This document shows, one piece after another, positions 28,589 through 37,933 of a DNA stretch of 64,000 bases. Positions within the stretch are counted from its first letter, which is position 1, and each line of letters starts with the position of its first letter. Below the pieces are notes generated by a model, which saw only the letters and a program-made list of their open reading frames with translations, did no database searches and was not told where the DNA came from. This DNA comes from Planktothrix paucivesiculata PCC 9631 (GTDB lineage: Bacteria; Cyanobacteriota; Cyanobacteriia; Cyanobacteriales; Microcoleaceae): the NCBI RefSeq assembly GCF_900009265.2, contig NZ_LR735004.1:116372-180371 (forward strand), read 5' to 3'. The position numbers and the translations under genes are program-made.

Positions 28589-29308
28589 TTAAAACCGGAT
28601 TTTATAGAGTTGAAACAGGGTTCCGGGCTTGCGTTTTAAAATTTTAGCCCCGGTGGCTTTGATGATAGTTTCCCAATTTTCTAGGGGTTCTAAAAAAACC
28701 TCTGTACCCAAATAGGTTTCTAAAATTGCCCAGTCTTCGGCTAATTCAGCATCGGAAATCAGAACATCAAAAACAAAATCTCCGCCGGGTTTAACCACTC
28801 GTTTGACTTCTTTTAAAACCAATTCCCAATAACTGATAGGATAGTAACAACTCCATCCGGTGGCGATCGCTAAATCAAACTGATTCGCCTCATATTGCAA
28901 TTCATGACCGGGGGCTAAAGCTACTCCTTTAAACAGTTTAGAATTCAACTGTGGCCCTCTAATATTCAGGGCATCTTTAGCCACGGTACTAATTTCTTGA
29001 CCATAAAATAAAGCCGCCCAATCTCGCCACGGGTAAATTAGAAAACTCACCCCACAACCGATATCTAAACAGTGCTGATTTTTTTGCGGTTTGGCAATTT
29101 CCCAAAAGGGGGAAGTGATTTTTTCTGATAAAGTTCCCGCCATGCGATCGCGAAAAATTTCCATCATTTCAACTTCTGGAGGTAAATCAAAAGATCCCCC
29201 TTGATATTCCCGGTTAAAACGATGGGAAATAGAAGCGATCGCCCTTTCCAAAGGGTCGGAACTCTCAGATAAATTGAAAAAACCCGATGAATTAGAAGAT
29301 TTAGCCAT
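28589..29308 (-). CDS. class I SAM-dependent methyltransferase
   Basis: 239 aa protein with a Rossmann methyltransferase core. Motif I is CLDIGCGVSFLIYPW (about 84-98). Motif II/III region is FDLAIATGWSCYY, followed by EVKRVVKPGGDFVFDVL. The acceptor cannot be deduced. It lies 17 nt downstream of a small membrane-protein gene and 8 nt upstream of the SafE-like gene, so it belongs to a four-gene operon. Confidence 0.75.
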   Translation of the reverse strand: MAKSSNSSGFFNLSESSDPLERAIASISHRFNREYQGGSFDLPPEVEMMEIFRDRMAGTLSEKITSPFWEIAKPQKNQHCLDIGCGVSFLIYPWRDWAALFYGQEISTVAKDALNIRGPQLNSKLFKGVALAPGHELQYEANQFDLAIATGWSCYYPISYWELVLKEVKRVVKPGGDFVFDVLISDAELAEDWAILETYLGTEVFLEPLENWETIIKATGAKILKRKPGTLFQLYKIRF

Positions 29309-29325
29309 GCCTTAACTATATAGAT

Positions 29326-29523
29326 CTATTTTGACCCTTTCAATGCTTTTTTAAAGTTTTTCCGATAGGAGGAATTGAACACAAATAAAACCGGCCACAA
29401 GAGCGAGAAAATCATACGGTTTTGGAAACTGCGGTTGAAGTTGGTATTTTCAAACCCCGTCCAAAACTTCCAGATTCCACCCACATACAGGGCGACCAAT
29501 ACTAGGGTAATTAGGGGATTCAT
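29326..29523 (-). CDS. conserved small membrane protein
   Basis: 65 aa protein with two membrane segments (about 3-20 and 38-52) and a basic C-terminus ending in several Lys. It is the first gene of the minus-strand operon that continues with the methyltransferase. I recognise it only as a cyanobacterial conserved hypothetical protein. Confidence 0.6.
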   Translation of the reverse strand: MNPLITLVLVALYVGGIWKFWTGFENTNFNRSFQNRMIFSLLWPVLFVFNSSYRKNFKKALKGSK

Positions 29524-29909
29524 GTCTGAAAGATTTTACACTTAAAGGATGATAGACAAATTGAACATAGGTCTATTCTAGCAGTTAATCCTTGAGAATG
29601 GTGATTGATCTGGAGATAGATCGGTGATTATTATTGGAGATTCCCCGGTTCCCAACTGGACAAAAAGCCTTTGTATCTGCCGATTAACTGATCCGCTAAC
29701 TGCTTCTATCGGCTAAAATTCGGGAAGTTTCATAAAAATCAACGATTAGCATAGGGAATGGTTTTAATATTTTTAGCAATTCCATAAGAAATTTGCTATT
29801 CTATTAGTGAGTAGGATTTTAATTCTAATAGATTTATTCAAAAATCTAGCTGTGAGCGAATCTGAAAAACACCGGATAAAAAATCAGCCTTAATTAATCA
29901 GGAGGAGAT
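29524..29909. promoter_or_regulatory. divergent promoter region
   Basis: 386 nt between the minus-strand operon and the sugar nucleotidyltransferase gene. I see no gene. It should hold both divergent promoters. The plus-strand gene has a strong ribosome-binding site, GGAGGAGAT at 29901-29909, directly before its ATG. Confidence 0.4.
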
Positions 29910-32441
29910 ATGCGAGCAGTGCTAATGGCGGGTGGATCGGGAACAAGACTGCGACCGTTAACTTGCGATCTACCTAAACCGATGGTACCGATACTTAATC
30001 GTCCGATTGCTGAACATATTATCCATCTTCTCAAACAACATAATATTACAGAAGTGATCGCCACCTTGCATTATCTTCCCGATGTCATGCGTGAATATTT
30101 TCATGATGGCAGCCATTTAGGAGTACAAATTACCTATGCAGTGGAAGAAGATCAACCCTTGGGAACCGCCGGTTGTGTAAAAAATATTGCTGAACTTTTA
30201 GATAGAACCTTTTTAGTTATTAGTGGAGATAGTGTTACGGATTTTGATTTAACCGCCGCCATTGAATTTCATCGCCAAAAACAATCTAAAGCCACTTTAA
30301 TTTTAACCCGAATGCCAAATCCGATTGAATTTGGTGTGGTCATTACTGACGAAAATCATCGGATTAGTAGATTTTTAGAAAAACCTTCAGCTAGTGAAGT
30401 TTTTTCCGATACGGTAAATACCGGAACCTATATTTTAGAACCAGAAGTTTTAGAGTATCTTCCCTATGATCAAGAATGTGATTTTTCCCAAGATTTATTC
30501 CCCTTACTCCTAGAAAAAGGCATCCCCATGTATGGGTTTATTGCTAATAATTATTGGTGTGATATTGGTCATTTAGATGTCTATCGAGAAGCCCATTATG
30601 ATGCCTTAATGGGGAAAGTCAAACTGAAAATACCCTATCCCGAACGGGCTCCGGGTTTGTGGATCGGAGAAAATACGTTTATTGATGAAACAGCCGTCAT
30701 CGAAACCCCGGTTTTAATTGGTCGTAATTGTCGCATTGGGCCCCGGGCACAAATTGAAGCCGGAACCGTGATTGGCGATAATATTACCATCGGGGCCGAT
30801 GCCAATGTTAAACGGCCTATTATTTGGAACGGGGCAATTATTGGGGATGATGCCCATTTGCGGGCCTGTGTGATTGCTCGCGGCGCCCGGGTGGGTCGTC
30901 GTGCCCATGTCCTAGAAGGGGCCGTGGTGGGTTCTTTATCCACCGTCGGAGAAGAAGCCCAAATTAGCCCCGGGGTAAGGGTCTGGCCCAGTAAAAAAAT
31001 TGAGTCCGGGGCTACTCTGAATATTAATTTAATTTGGGGGAATACGGCCCAACGCAATTTATTCGGTCAACGGGGGGTACAAGGATTAGCAAATATTGAT
31101 ATTACCCCAGAATTTGCCGTGAAATTGGGGGCAGCTTTTGGATCAACCTTAAAACCCGGTTCTTTAGTAGCAGTTTCTAGGGATCAACGGCCGATTTCTC
31201 GGATGGTAACTCGTTCTTTAGTGGCGGGTTTAATGTCCGTTGGCATCAATATTATTAACTTAGATGCCACCGCCATTCCGATCACACGCACGGCTATTCC
31301 TACCCTAAATGTAGCTGGAGGAATTCACGTCCGCCTCTCCCCCGAACGGGCAGACTATCTATTAATTGAATTTCTCGATAATAAAGGAATTAGTATTACC
31401 AAAGCCAAAGAGAAAAAAATCGAAGGAGCTTATTTTAAAGAAGACCTGAGACGGGCGCAAATTCCCGAAATTGGTAACGTCAGTTATACCGTGGATTTAC
31501 TGGAAATTTATAGTGCCAGTTTTAGTAAATACATCAATAGCGAAGTCCTACGCTACAGTAATGCCAAAGTTGTGATTGATTATGTTTATGCGGTTTCTGG
31601 GGCAATTTTACCGCAACTTTTAGCGAAATTTGGCTGTGATGCGGTGGTTTTAAATGCCAGTTTAAACCATACCGCTTTATCGGTTCCTGAACGGGAAAAC
31701 TTGCTCGATCAATTAGGGCGAGTGGTAGAAGCTCTGCGGGCTAATTTTGGCGCCCAGGTTTATGCTAATGGGGAACAATTTATGTTAGTTGATGAAACCG
31801 GAAGTCCCATCCGAGGGGAATTTTTAACCTCCTTGATGGTGAATATGGTCTTGACTTCCCATCCCCGCAGTACCGTCGTCGTTCCGGTTCATACCTCCTC
31901 GGCCATCGAACAAATTGCCCGTCGTTACGATGCTAAAGTCATCCGTACCAAAGCCAATCCCACAGCCTTAATGGAGGCCTGTCACCGCAATCCTAACGTC
32001 GTTTTAGGGGGCAGTGGGGATATGGGGTTTATCTTCCCCCAACTCCATCCCGGGTTTGATGCCATGTTTTCCATTGCTAAAATTATTGAAATGTTAACCA
32101 GTCAAGAGCGCTCCCTCACCCAAGTCCGGGCCGATTTACCCCATGTTGTTCATCGTCGGTATACCGTGCGCTGTCCCTGGACAATTAAAGGGGCATTGAT
32201 GCGGCATTTAGTGGAAACCCATTCCCCCGACAACCTAGAATTAATTGATGGAGTCAAATTAATTAACTATCAAGATGATAACTGGGTTTTGGTTTTACCA
32301 GACGCGGGAGAACCCCAGGTTCATATTTTTGCCAATAGTATTGATCGCGATTGGGTAGATACCACTTTGCGAGAATATCGGAATTTAGTTCATGATTTTG
32401 TGAATCAATCCCAAGGCATGGATCATAGAGAAGATATTTAA
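29910..32441 (+). CDS. sugar-phosphate nucleotidyltransferase / phosphomannomutase-like fusion
   Basis: 843 aa, usually annotated mannose-1-phosphate guanylyltransferase. Residues about 1-230 are a nucleotidyltransferase ([23 protein letters not shown], then FLEKP). Residues 245-360 are left-handed beta-helix hexapeptide repeats ([26 protein letters not shown]). The last ~470 residues follow the phosphohexomutase fold, but where active mutases have the phosphoserine TASHNP the protein reads [13 protein letters not shown], so mutase activity is doubtful. Likely role: NDP-sugar supply for polysaccharides. The nucleotide and sugar are not proven. Confidence 0.82.
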   Translation: MRAVLMAGGSGTRLRPLTCDLPKPMVPILNRPIAEHIIHLLKQHNITEVIATLHYLPDVMREYFHDGSHLGVQITYAVEEDQPLGTAGCVKNIAELLDRTFLVISGDSVTDFDLTAAIEFHRQKQSKATLILTRMPNPIEFGVVITDENHRISRFLEKPSASEVFSDTVNTGTYILEPEVLEYLPYDQECDFSQDLFPLLLEKGIPMYGFIANNYWCDIGHLDVYREAHYDALMGKVKLKIPYPERAPGLWIGENTFIDETAVIETPVLIGRNCRIGPRAQIEAGTVIGDNITIGADANVKRPIIWNGAIIGDDAHLRACVIARGARVGRRAHVLEGAVVGSLSTVGEEAQISPGVRVWPSKKIESGATLNINLIWGNTAQRNLFGQRGVQGLANIDITPEFAVKLGAAFGSTLKPGSLVAVSRDQRPISRMVTRSLVAGLMSVGINIINLDATAIPITRTAIPTLNVAGGIHVRLSPERADYLLIEFLDNKGISITKAKEKKIEGAYFKEDLRRAQIPEIGNVSYTVDLLEIYSASFSKYINSEVLRYSNAKVVIDYVYAVSGAILPQLLAKFGCDAVVLNASLNHTALSVPERENLLDQLGRVVEALRANFGAQVYANGEQFMLVDETGSPIRGEFLTSLMVNMVLTSHPRSTVVVPVHTSSAIEQIARRYDAKVIRTKANPTALMEACHRNPNVVLGGSGDMGFIFPQLHPGFDAMFSIAKIIEMLTSQERSLTQVRADLPHVVHRRYTVRCPWTIKGALMRHLVETHSPDNLELIDGVKLINYQDDNWVLVLPDAGEPQVHIFANSIDRDWVDTTLREYRNLVHDFVNQSQGMDHREDI

Positions 32442-32552
32442 GCTAAAAAATCAATCAAAAACAGTTTTAATTTTCAAATAAAAGTGTCATGATTGAAAAA
32501 ACTCTACTCTGGGAGAGAGTTTAACCTTGTACTTGAATTTATTGATCAAAAA

Positions 32553-33161
32553 ATGAACAGTATTATTCTAATGGCGGAGATTATTCAAGATCCGCAACTT
32601 CGTTATACCCCCGATAATCAAATTGCCCTGACGGAAATGTTGGTTCAGTTTCCCGGACTCCGGGATGTCGATCCACCAGCTACTTTAAAAGTAATTGCCT
32701 GGGGTAATTTCGCCCAAGAAGTTCACGAAAAATATCATCAAGGAGATCAAATTATTATCGAAGGTCGTCTGGGAATGAATACCATTGAGCGGCAGGAAGG
32801 ATTTAAGGAAAAGCGGGCAGAACTGACGGCCCAACGGATTTATCCGGCACAGATGGATCTTTCCAGACCCGCCCAAACTTCCGATCCCGCCACCTCCACC
32901 CAAAATAAAGTCGTTCCCTTGGGATCTCGTCGCGCGGGTACTTCTAACCCTGCTGGCGATGAGCCCCAAGAGTCCCGTCGTCCCCCGGCTAATTCTGCCC
33001 CTCCTAGAACCACTCCCCCCGATGAACCTGATAACCACGATTATGATCCGATTCCCTTCCTGCGACCTGTGCCATTCCAAACTATTAAGATGGGATTGGT
33101 TGACTTTTGGGAATTAGAAATTAATTGTCCCCGAGTTGGGTTTGAAGATCGAAAAATCTAA
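32553..33161 (+). CDS. single-stranded DNA-binding protein paralogue
   Basis: 202 aa from the ATG at 32553 (frame opens at 32493). The N-terminal OB fold (about 1-105) has MNSIILMAEIIQDPQLRYT, LKVIAWGNFAQEV, and GDQIIIEGRL. A Pro/Ser-rich linker follows. The SSB tip-like sequence YDPIPF appears at about 164-169, but 33 residues continue beyond it, whereas the tip is normally C-terminal. It is a second, cyanobacterial-type SSB rather than the main short one. It is followed by the heptamer repeat and the GGDEF-EAL gene. Confidence 0.75.
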   Translation: MNSIILMAEIIQDPQLRYTPDNQIALTEMLVQFPGLRDVDPPATLKVIAWGNFAQEVHEKYHQGDQIIIEGRLGMNTIERQEGFKEKRAELTAQRIYPAQMDLSRPAQTSDPATSTQNKVVPLGSRRAGTSNPAGDEPQESRRPPANSAPPRTTPPDEPDNHDYDPIPFLRPVPFQTIKMGLVDFWELEINCPRVGFEDRKI

Positions 33162-33214
33162 TTTTATTATCAGTTATCAGTTGTTGTGTATCTATAGCAA
33201 TCCGCGCCTTTGAG

Positions 33215-33294
33215 TTCGTAATTCGTAATTCGTAATTCGTAATTCGTAATTCGTAATTCGTAATTCGTAATTCGTAATTCGTAATTCGTAATTC
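33215..33294. repeat. heptanucleotide tandem repeat (ATTCGTA)
   Basis: Ten perfect copies of ATTCGTA (33221-33290) with partial units on both sides. It ends only 21 nt before the GTG of the GGDEF-EAL gene and just before its ribosome-binding site. Typical cyanobacterial STRR. Confidence 0.97.
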
Positions 33295-33315
33295 CCTATA
33301 AGGAGATAGACACCG

Positions 33316-35937
33316 GTGAAGTTATCCCTGCGTCAACTGCTCGTTATTCCTTTTGTGCTACAAATTGCGATATTCGTGGGAATAACCGGATTTTTTTCCT
33401 ATAGAAATGGGCAAAAAGCAGTCAATGATCTAGCCACTCAGTTACATCAAGAAATTAGTAGCAGGATAGAGTTATCCCTCAGAACCTATTTGAATACGGC
33501 TCATCTCATGAATGAGACGAATAGAAACGCAGTGACTCAAGAATTTATCTCTCTAACAGATTTTACGGGTTTAAAACGGTTTTTCCTGGGTCAACTCCAG
33601 GCTTTACCCTCCATTGATTATGTGGCTTGGGGAAGTGAACAGGGAGAATATGTTGGTGTTCAAAGAATCAATAATCAACAATTTAATCTGGAAATTGTTC
33701 AAAATTCTACTCAAGATTGGTTTCATATTTACCGCTTAACTGAAACAGGAGAACGGGGTAAACTCCTAGACAGATTGCCTAATTATGATCCCCGTCGTCG
33801 TCCTTGGTATCAAGCCGCAACCCAAGCTAAAACAGGCATCTGGACTCCGATTTATCTTTGGTTTTCTCGGGAAACCTTAGCCATTGATGCTGTTTTACCC
33901 CTTTATGATCCAGAAGGACGTTTATTAGGCGTACTAGATACAGCATTATACTTGTCAGATATTAGTAATTTTATAATTAAAAATAATAAAATTCAAAGAT
34001 TAAAAGCTGTTGACAGTGATGATATTTTAATTAGAGAAACTGCTAAAAATTTACGCAAAAATCTCATAAATTTTGATTCGATTCAAGAGTCTATTTCCTT
34101 AGATTTTAAATGGGATCAGGAACGATATATTGTCAGGATTGTTCCCTTCTTAGATCCCAGGGGCATTGATTGGTTAATTTGTATTGTGGTTCCCGAACGG
34201 GATTTTATGAATTTGATTATTAATAATACAAGGGTTACGTTCTTTCTGTGTATTTTAGCTTTGATAATAGCAATGGCTTTAGGGATAATAACAGCCCATA
34301 GAATTACGGCTCCTCTGATTCAATTAAGTCAAGCAAGTCGAGCGATCGCCCAAGGAGAATTAGACCAAAATATTGAACTAAATCGAGAAGATGAACTCGG
34401 AATTTTAGCCAAGTCATTTAATCAAATGGCTATGCGGTTAAAGCGGGTTTTTGAGGAGTTGGAAATTCGTGTGGAAGCACGCACTACTGAATTAAAAGAA
34501 GCAAAGGTAGCTATTGAAAACTATAATAAACAATTAGAAGAACGAGTCTATCAGCGAACGGCTGAACTTTCTTTAGCTTTAGAAGATTTACAAAAAACCC
34601 AAGTAGAATTATTAAAACAGGAAGAAAAACTAAAATTTGATGCTTTTCACGATAGCTTAACGGGGCTACCCAACCGAGCTTTGTTATTAAATAAAATTCA
34701 GGATTTAATTGAATTCAATCAAAAGGAAGAAAAATATTTATACGCAGTTTTATTTTTAGATTTAGATCGTTTTAAAGTGATTAATGATAGTTTGGGTCAT
34801 TTAGTAGGAGATGAATTATTAAAGAGTGTAGCTCATCGTTTAAGAGCAGAAACCAAATCTCAAGACACCGTTGCCAGACTGGGGGGAGATGAGTTTATTA
34901 TTTTACTAGAAAATATTCACAATCAAGATGAAGTTACTAATATAGCACAACGAATTATTGAACAGATTAAACGTCCTTTTTATATTAACTATAACCAAAT
35001 TTTTACCGGGGTTAGTATTGGGATTACCCTCAGTTCCATGGGATATTCTCAAGCGGAATCCATGATTAGAGATGCGGATATTGCGATGTATAATGCTAAA
35101 CATTTAGGTAAGGGATGTTATCAAGTATTAACCTATGCCATGCAGATTCCAGCCCTACAACGTTTGGAACAAGAAAATCAATTAAGAGAGGCTTTAAATC
35201 GTCGGGAATTTATATTAAACTATCAACCTATCATTTCTTTAATCACAGGAAAACTCACGGGATTTGAGGTGTTAATTCGGTGGAATCATCCCGTAAAAAA
35301 AATCATTAGTCCCTGTGAGTTTATCCCGATTGCAGAGGAAACTGGATTAATTCAACTCATAGATTTATGGGTTTTTAAACAGGCGTGTCACCAAATTAAT
35401 GATTGGAACCAACAATTTCCTAATTTACCGCCTTTGAGCATGAATATTAACCTGTCTCCGGTCGATTTAAAACAAACCAATCTTGTCGAAAACTTGAAGC
35501 AAATTATAGATGATAAAAACCTCAAAAATTGGAAATTAAAACTAGAAATTACGGAAACTTGTTTTTTGGAAACTTTGACTTTTGAAAAAAAATTAATGTA
35601 CCAACTCCAAGCCATGGGAATTGAGTTGTGTATTGATGATTTTGGTACGGGCTATTCCTCTTTAAGTCGGCTGCACAATTTTCCCCTGTGTACTTTAAAA
35701 ATTGATCGTTCGTTTGTTAGGGAAATCCAGTCTAAAACGAAGGGCGCGGAAATTATTCATACGATTATTATGTTAGCCCATAGCTTGGGAATGGATGTGG
35801 TAGCAGAAGGAATTGAAACTAAAATCCAGTTAGAAAAACTAACGGAGTTGGGGTGTAATTATGGACAGGGTTATTTAATCTCTAAACCCCTAGACCATTC
35901 TCAAGCTACGGAATTTTTAATCAGCCAGGTGGGTTAA
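33316..35937 (+). CDS. membrane GGDEF-EAL cyclic-di-GMP enzyme with Cache-like sensor
   Basis: 873 aa. GTG start with AAGGAGAT 10 nt upstream. Order: membrane helix (about 10-27), extracytoplasmic Cache-like sensor (about 35-290, with RRPWYQAATQA), second helix (about 307-328), HAMP (about 330-385), coiled coil, GGDEF (about 430-600, GGDEF at 523-527), EAL (about 620-873). The EAL part has EVLIRW (Glu651), NINLSP, ETCFLE, DDFGTGYSSL, LKIDRSF and EGIET, so it looks active. The inhibitory RxxD site is KSQD (514-517). Probably both makes and breaks c-di-GMP. Confidence 0.93.
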   Translation: MKLSLRQLLVIPFVLQIAIFVGITGFFSYRNGQKAVNDLATQLHQEISSRIELSLRTYLNTAHLMNETNRNAVTQEFISLTDFTGLKRFFLGQLQALPSIDYVAWGSEQGEYVGVQRINNQQFNLEIVQNSTQDWFHIYRLTETGERGKLLDRLPNYDPRRRPWYQAATQAKTGIWTPIYLWFSRETLAIDAVLPLYDPEGRLLGVLDTALYLSDISNFIIKNNKIQRLKAVDSDDILIRETAKNLRKNLINFDSIQESISLDFKWDQERYIVRIVPFLDPRGIDWLICIVVPERDFMNLIINNTRVTFFLCILALIIAMALGIITAHRITAPLIQLSQASRAIAQGELDQNIELNREDELGILAKSFNQMAMRLKRVFEELEIRVEARTTELKEAKVAIENYNKQLEERVYQRTAELSLALEDLQKTQVELLKQEEKLKFDAFHDSLTGLPNRALLLNKIQDLIEFNQKEEKYLYAVLFLDLDRFKVINDSLGHLVGDELLKSVAHRLRAETKSQDTVARLGGDEFIILLENIHNQDEVTNIAQRIIEQIKRPFYINYNQIFTGVSIGITLSSMGYSQAESMIRDADIAMYNAKHLGKGCYQVLTYAMQIPALQRLEQENQLREALNRREFILNYQPIISLITGKLTGFEVLIRWNHPVKKIISPCEFIPIAEETGLIQLIDLWVFKQACHQINDWNQQFPNLPPLSMNINLSPVDLKQTNLVENLKQIIDDKNLKNWKLKLEITETCFLETLTFEKKLMYQLQAMGIELCIDDFGTGYSSLSRLHNFPLCTLKIDRSFVREIQSKTKGAEIIHTIIMLAHSLGMDVVAEGIETKIQLEKLTELGCNYGQGYLISKPLDHSQATEFLISQVG

Positions 35938-36091
35938 ATTCAAATCGTTTACAATATGTAACAATACAACGAAAAACTCCGTAGGATTGAGTTTAAGCAG
36001 AATCAAGTTCAAGAAATTAAGTCTAATATAAAGATAGATAGAACTTTTCCCCAAAATAATGTTATTATTGCTGCAAAGATTAGATATCGGT

Positions 36092-36206
36092 AGCTCCGTT
36101 TGCTACGGCATCAGGAAGGTTTTTGCTCTCTGGTATAAGTTTTACCCGCTTGCCTCCGAATTCCAATCTCCGCATACCCCTTGATTTTTGACTGGAAAGG
36201 TACTTA
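36092..36206 (+). promoter_or_regulatory. leader of the first rbp gene
   Basis: Begins with a GTAGC/GCTAC hairpin (36092-36108) and continues with GCTTGCCTCCGAATTCCA and later TTGATTTTTGACTGGAAA before the ATG. The last ~70 nt are a diverged version of the leaders before the other two rbp genes. The whole gap 35938-36206 holds no gene. Confidence 0.5.
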
Positions 36207-36509
36207 ATGACAATTTATGTAGGCAATCTGTCTTACGACGCGACGGAAACCGACCTTACGCAAGTGTTTGGTGAATATGGTTCCGTTACGGATGTTCAAA
36301 TTCCCCTTGACCGGGAAACCCAGAGAAAACGGGGTTTTGGCTTCATCAAAATGGCAACAGACGACGAAGAAACCAAAGCAATTGATGAGTTAGACTCGGC
36401 AGAATGGATGGGTCGGGTTCTGAAAGTAAATAAAGCCAGACCCCGTGAAGATCGCAAATCTTCCGGCGGTAGCTGGGGAGATAAACAGAATTACTCACGA
36501 CCCTATTAA
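36207..36509 (+). CDS. RRM RNA-binding protein, short tail
   Basis: 100 aa with a single RNA-recognition motif (about 1-80). RNP2 is IYVGNLSY and RNP1 is RGFGFIKM. The C-terminal tail is short, with only a few Gly and a Trp, unlike its two neighbours. Cyanobacterial Rbp proteins bind mRNA and some help mRNA localise to thylakoids or respond to cold. First of three tandem rbp genes, each with its own leader. Confidence 0.93.
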   Translation: MTIYVGNLSYDATETDLTQVFGEYGSVTDVQIPLDRETQRKRGFGFIKMATDDEETKAIDELDSAEWMGRVLKVNKARPREDRKSSGGSWGDKQNYSRPY

Positions 36510-36607
36510 GTTGTTCCATACAACGTTCGACACACGAAAATCCAGTCCCTACCGGGAATAGTGCTAGAAAAAGGTTTTTTTGTACGGCAAGACAGGCCGG
36601 ATTTTAA

Positions 36608-36724
36608 GCTTGTGGAGAGGATATCCAACTCGAAGTGCTTGCACAAAAAGTAGTCCTCTGTGAAGCAAGAATTCCCAGCCAAATCCATAGGATTGTTATG
36701 GGAGTGTCAATGCCTGTTTTTTAA
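36608..36724 (+). pseudogene. remnant of a tnpB 3' end and IS200/IS605 right end
   Basis: After a stop at 36607 the frame reads ACGEDIQLEVLAQKVVLCEA and continues RIPSQIHRI to a stop. ACGED followed by EA-GIP-like residues is how many cyanobacterial TnpB proteins end. The DNA has the related signature TGTGAAGCAAGAATTCCC, then a hairpin with CCCA/TGGG arms, as at the right end (omega-RNA 3' region) of IS605-type elements. No upstream tnpB body remains. Confidence 0.45.
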
Positions 36725-36727
36725 CAG

Positions 36728-36867
36728 GTTGTGCTAAAGTAATCAGTGAGAGTAAAATTCGGTTGTAGCTTTTGTTTGTAGTCTTGATGGGCATTTCCCG
36801 TTTGGTTTGGACAGGCTTCTCTCCGAAATTCTAACCTCCACAATGTTTTTGATTTTGGAAATATCCC
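36728..36867 (+). promoter_or_regulatory. conserved rbp leader, copy A
   Basis: About 140 nt before the second rbp gene, nearly identical to copy B at 37358-37496 from AGAGTAAAATTCGG to the ATG. A possible extended -10 (TGTG-C-TAAAGT) lies at its start. It contains CTCCGAAATTCTAACCTCCA, which could mask or mimic a ribosome-binding site. In other cyanobacteria rbp leaders mediate cold induction. Confidence 0.65.
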
Positions 36868-37182
36868 ATGTCTATTTATGTCGGCAATCTTTCTTATGAT
36901 GTCACCCAAGAAGATTTAGGTGATGTTTTTGGGGAGTACGGTACTGTTAAACGAGTTCAACTGCCTACCGATCGTGAAACCGGTAGAGTGCGGGGCTTTG
37001 GCTTTGTGGAAATGTCCAGCGAAGCAGAGGAAGAAGCAGCAATTAAAGCACTTGACGGAGCAGAATGGATGGGTCGCGACCTAAAAGTGAACAAAGCCAA
37101 ACCTAAAGAAGACCGTGGTAGCGGTGGTGGTGGTAGTCGCGGTGGTGGTTATGGCGGCGGCGGTGGCCGTAGTCGCTATTAA
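36868..37182 (+). CDS. glycine-rich RRM RNA-binding protein
   Basis: 104 aa: one RRM (1-80; RNP2 [11 protein letters not shown]1 RGFGFVEM) followed by a Gly/Arg-rich tail of about 20 residues ending RSRY. Strongly similar to the next gene in coding and leader sequence, so the two are a recent tandem duplication. Own terminator at 37250-37278. Expected to bind mRNA in the cytoplasm; cold induction is typical of the family. Confidence 0.93.
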   Translation: MSIYVGNLSYDVTQEDLGDVFGEYGTVKRVQLPTDRETGRVRGFGFVEMSSEAEEEAAIKALDGAEWMGRDLKVNKAKPKEDRGSGGGGSRGGGYGGGGGRSRY

Positions 37183-37249
37183 ACTGCTTTTTGACTACTT
37201 CACTTAGGATTGACTGCGAGAATCGCCTCGATTTCATCTTAATAAAAAC

Positions 37250-37278
37250 GCTTAGGTATTGATACCTAGGCTTTTTTA
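37250..37278 (+). terminator. intrinsic terminator of the second rbp gene
   Basis: CTTAGGTAT and ATACCTAGG form a 9-bp stem with a 2-nt minimal loop, followed by a run of six T. Confidence 0.85.
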
Positions 37279-37357
37279 TTGGAGAGTTTTTTCAATTTCT
37301 TGATCCTGCTGAATCGTGAAAATTATTTTCGGAGTATCCATACCTTTTTTTCCACAG

Positions 37358-37496
37358 ATTGTGTTAGAGTATTAACCGAGAGTAAAATTCGGTTGTAGCT
37401 TTTGTTTGTAGTCTGTATGGGCATTTCCCGTTTGGTTTGGACAGGCTTATCTCCGAAATTCTAACCTCCACACTACTTTGATTTTGGAAATATCCC
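37358..37496 (+). promoter_or_regulatory. conserved rbp leader, copy B
   Basis: Matches copy A (36728-36867) with few changes and ends at the ATG of the third rbp gene. The possible extended -10 here is TGTG-T-TAGAGT. Confidence 0.65.
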
Positions 37497-37832
37497 ATGT
37501 CTATTTATGTCGGCAATCTTTCCTATGACGTTACAGAAAGCGATCTGAACGGCGTTTTTGCGGAGTATGGCACTGTTAAACGTGTACAACTCCCTACCGA
37601 TCGTGAAACCGGTCGAGTGCGCGGTTTTGCCTTTGTGGAAATGGCAACTGAAGCAGAAGAAAACGCAGCTATTGAAGCACTTGATGGTGCGGAATGGATG
37701 GGTCGCGGTCTGAAAGTCAACAAAGCCAAACCTAAAGAAGACCGAGGCGACCGGGGATCTTTTGGTGGTGGTGGTAATCGCGGTGGCGGTTATGGCGGCG
37801 GCGGTGGTGGCGGTGGTCGTGGTCGCTACTAA
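37497..37832 (+). CDS. glycine-rich RRM RNA-binding protein
   Basis: 111 aa: RRM (1-80; RNP2 [11 protein letters not shown]1 RGFAFVEM with Ala in place of the central Gly) and a Gly-rich tail of about 28 residues ending GRGRY. Paralogue of the gene at 36868; the tail is longer. Own leader and own terminator make it an independent transcription unit. Confidence 0.93.
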   Translation: MSIYVGNLSYDVTESDLNGVFAEYGTVKRVQLPTDRETGRVRGFAFVEMATEAEENAAIEALDGAEWMGRGLKVNKAKPKEDRGDRGSFGGGGNRGGGYGGGGGGGGRGRY

Positions 37833-37897
37833 ACTGCTTTTTCACCATTCTAATTAGGATTGACTGCGAGGATCTCCTCCACTTGATCTAAATAAAA

Positions 37898-37928
37898 AAG
37901 CTTAGGTAGAAATACCTGAGCTTTTTTA
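37898..37928 (+). terminator. intrinsic terminator of the third rbp gene
   Basis: AAGCTTAGGTA pairs with TACCTGAGCTT across a GAAA loop, followed by a T-run. It is the counterpart of the terminator after the second rbp gene. Confidence 0.85.
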
Positions 37929-37933
37929 TTAGG

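Noticed and set aside
30635..31057. Long minus-strand frame within the nucleotidyltransferase gene
   Set aside because: It is antisense to the hexapeptide-repeat region, whose periodic codons leave the other strand open.
33215..33294. CRISPR-like array
   Set aside because: The units are contiguous 7-mers without spacers, so this is a simple tandem repeat.
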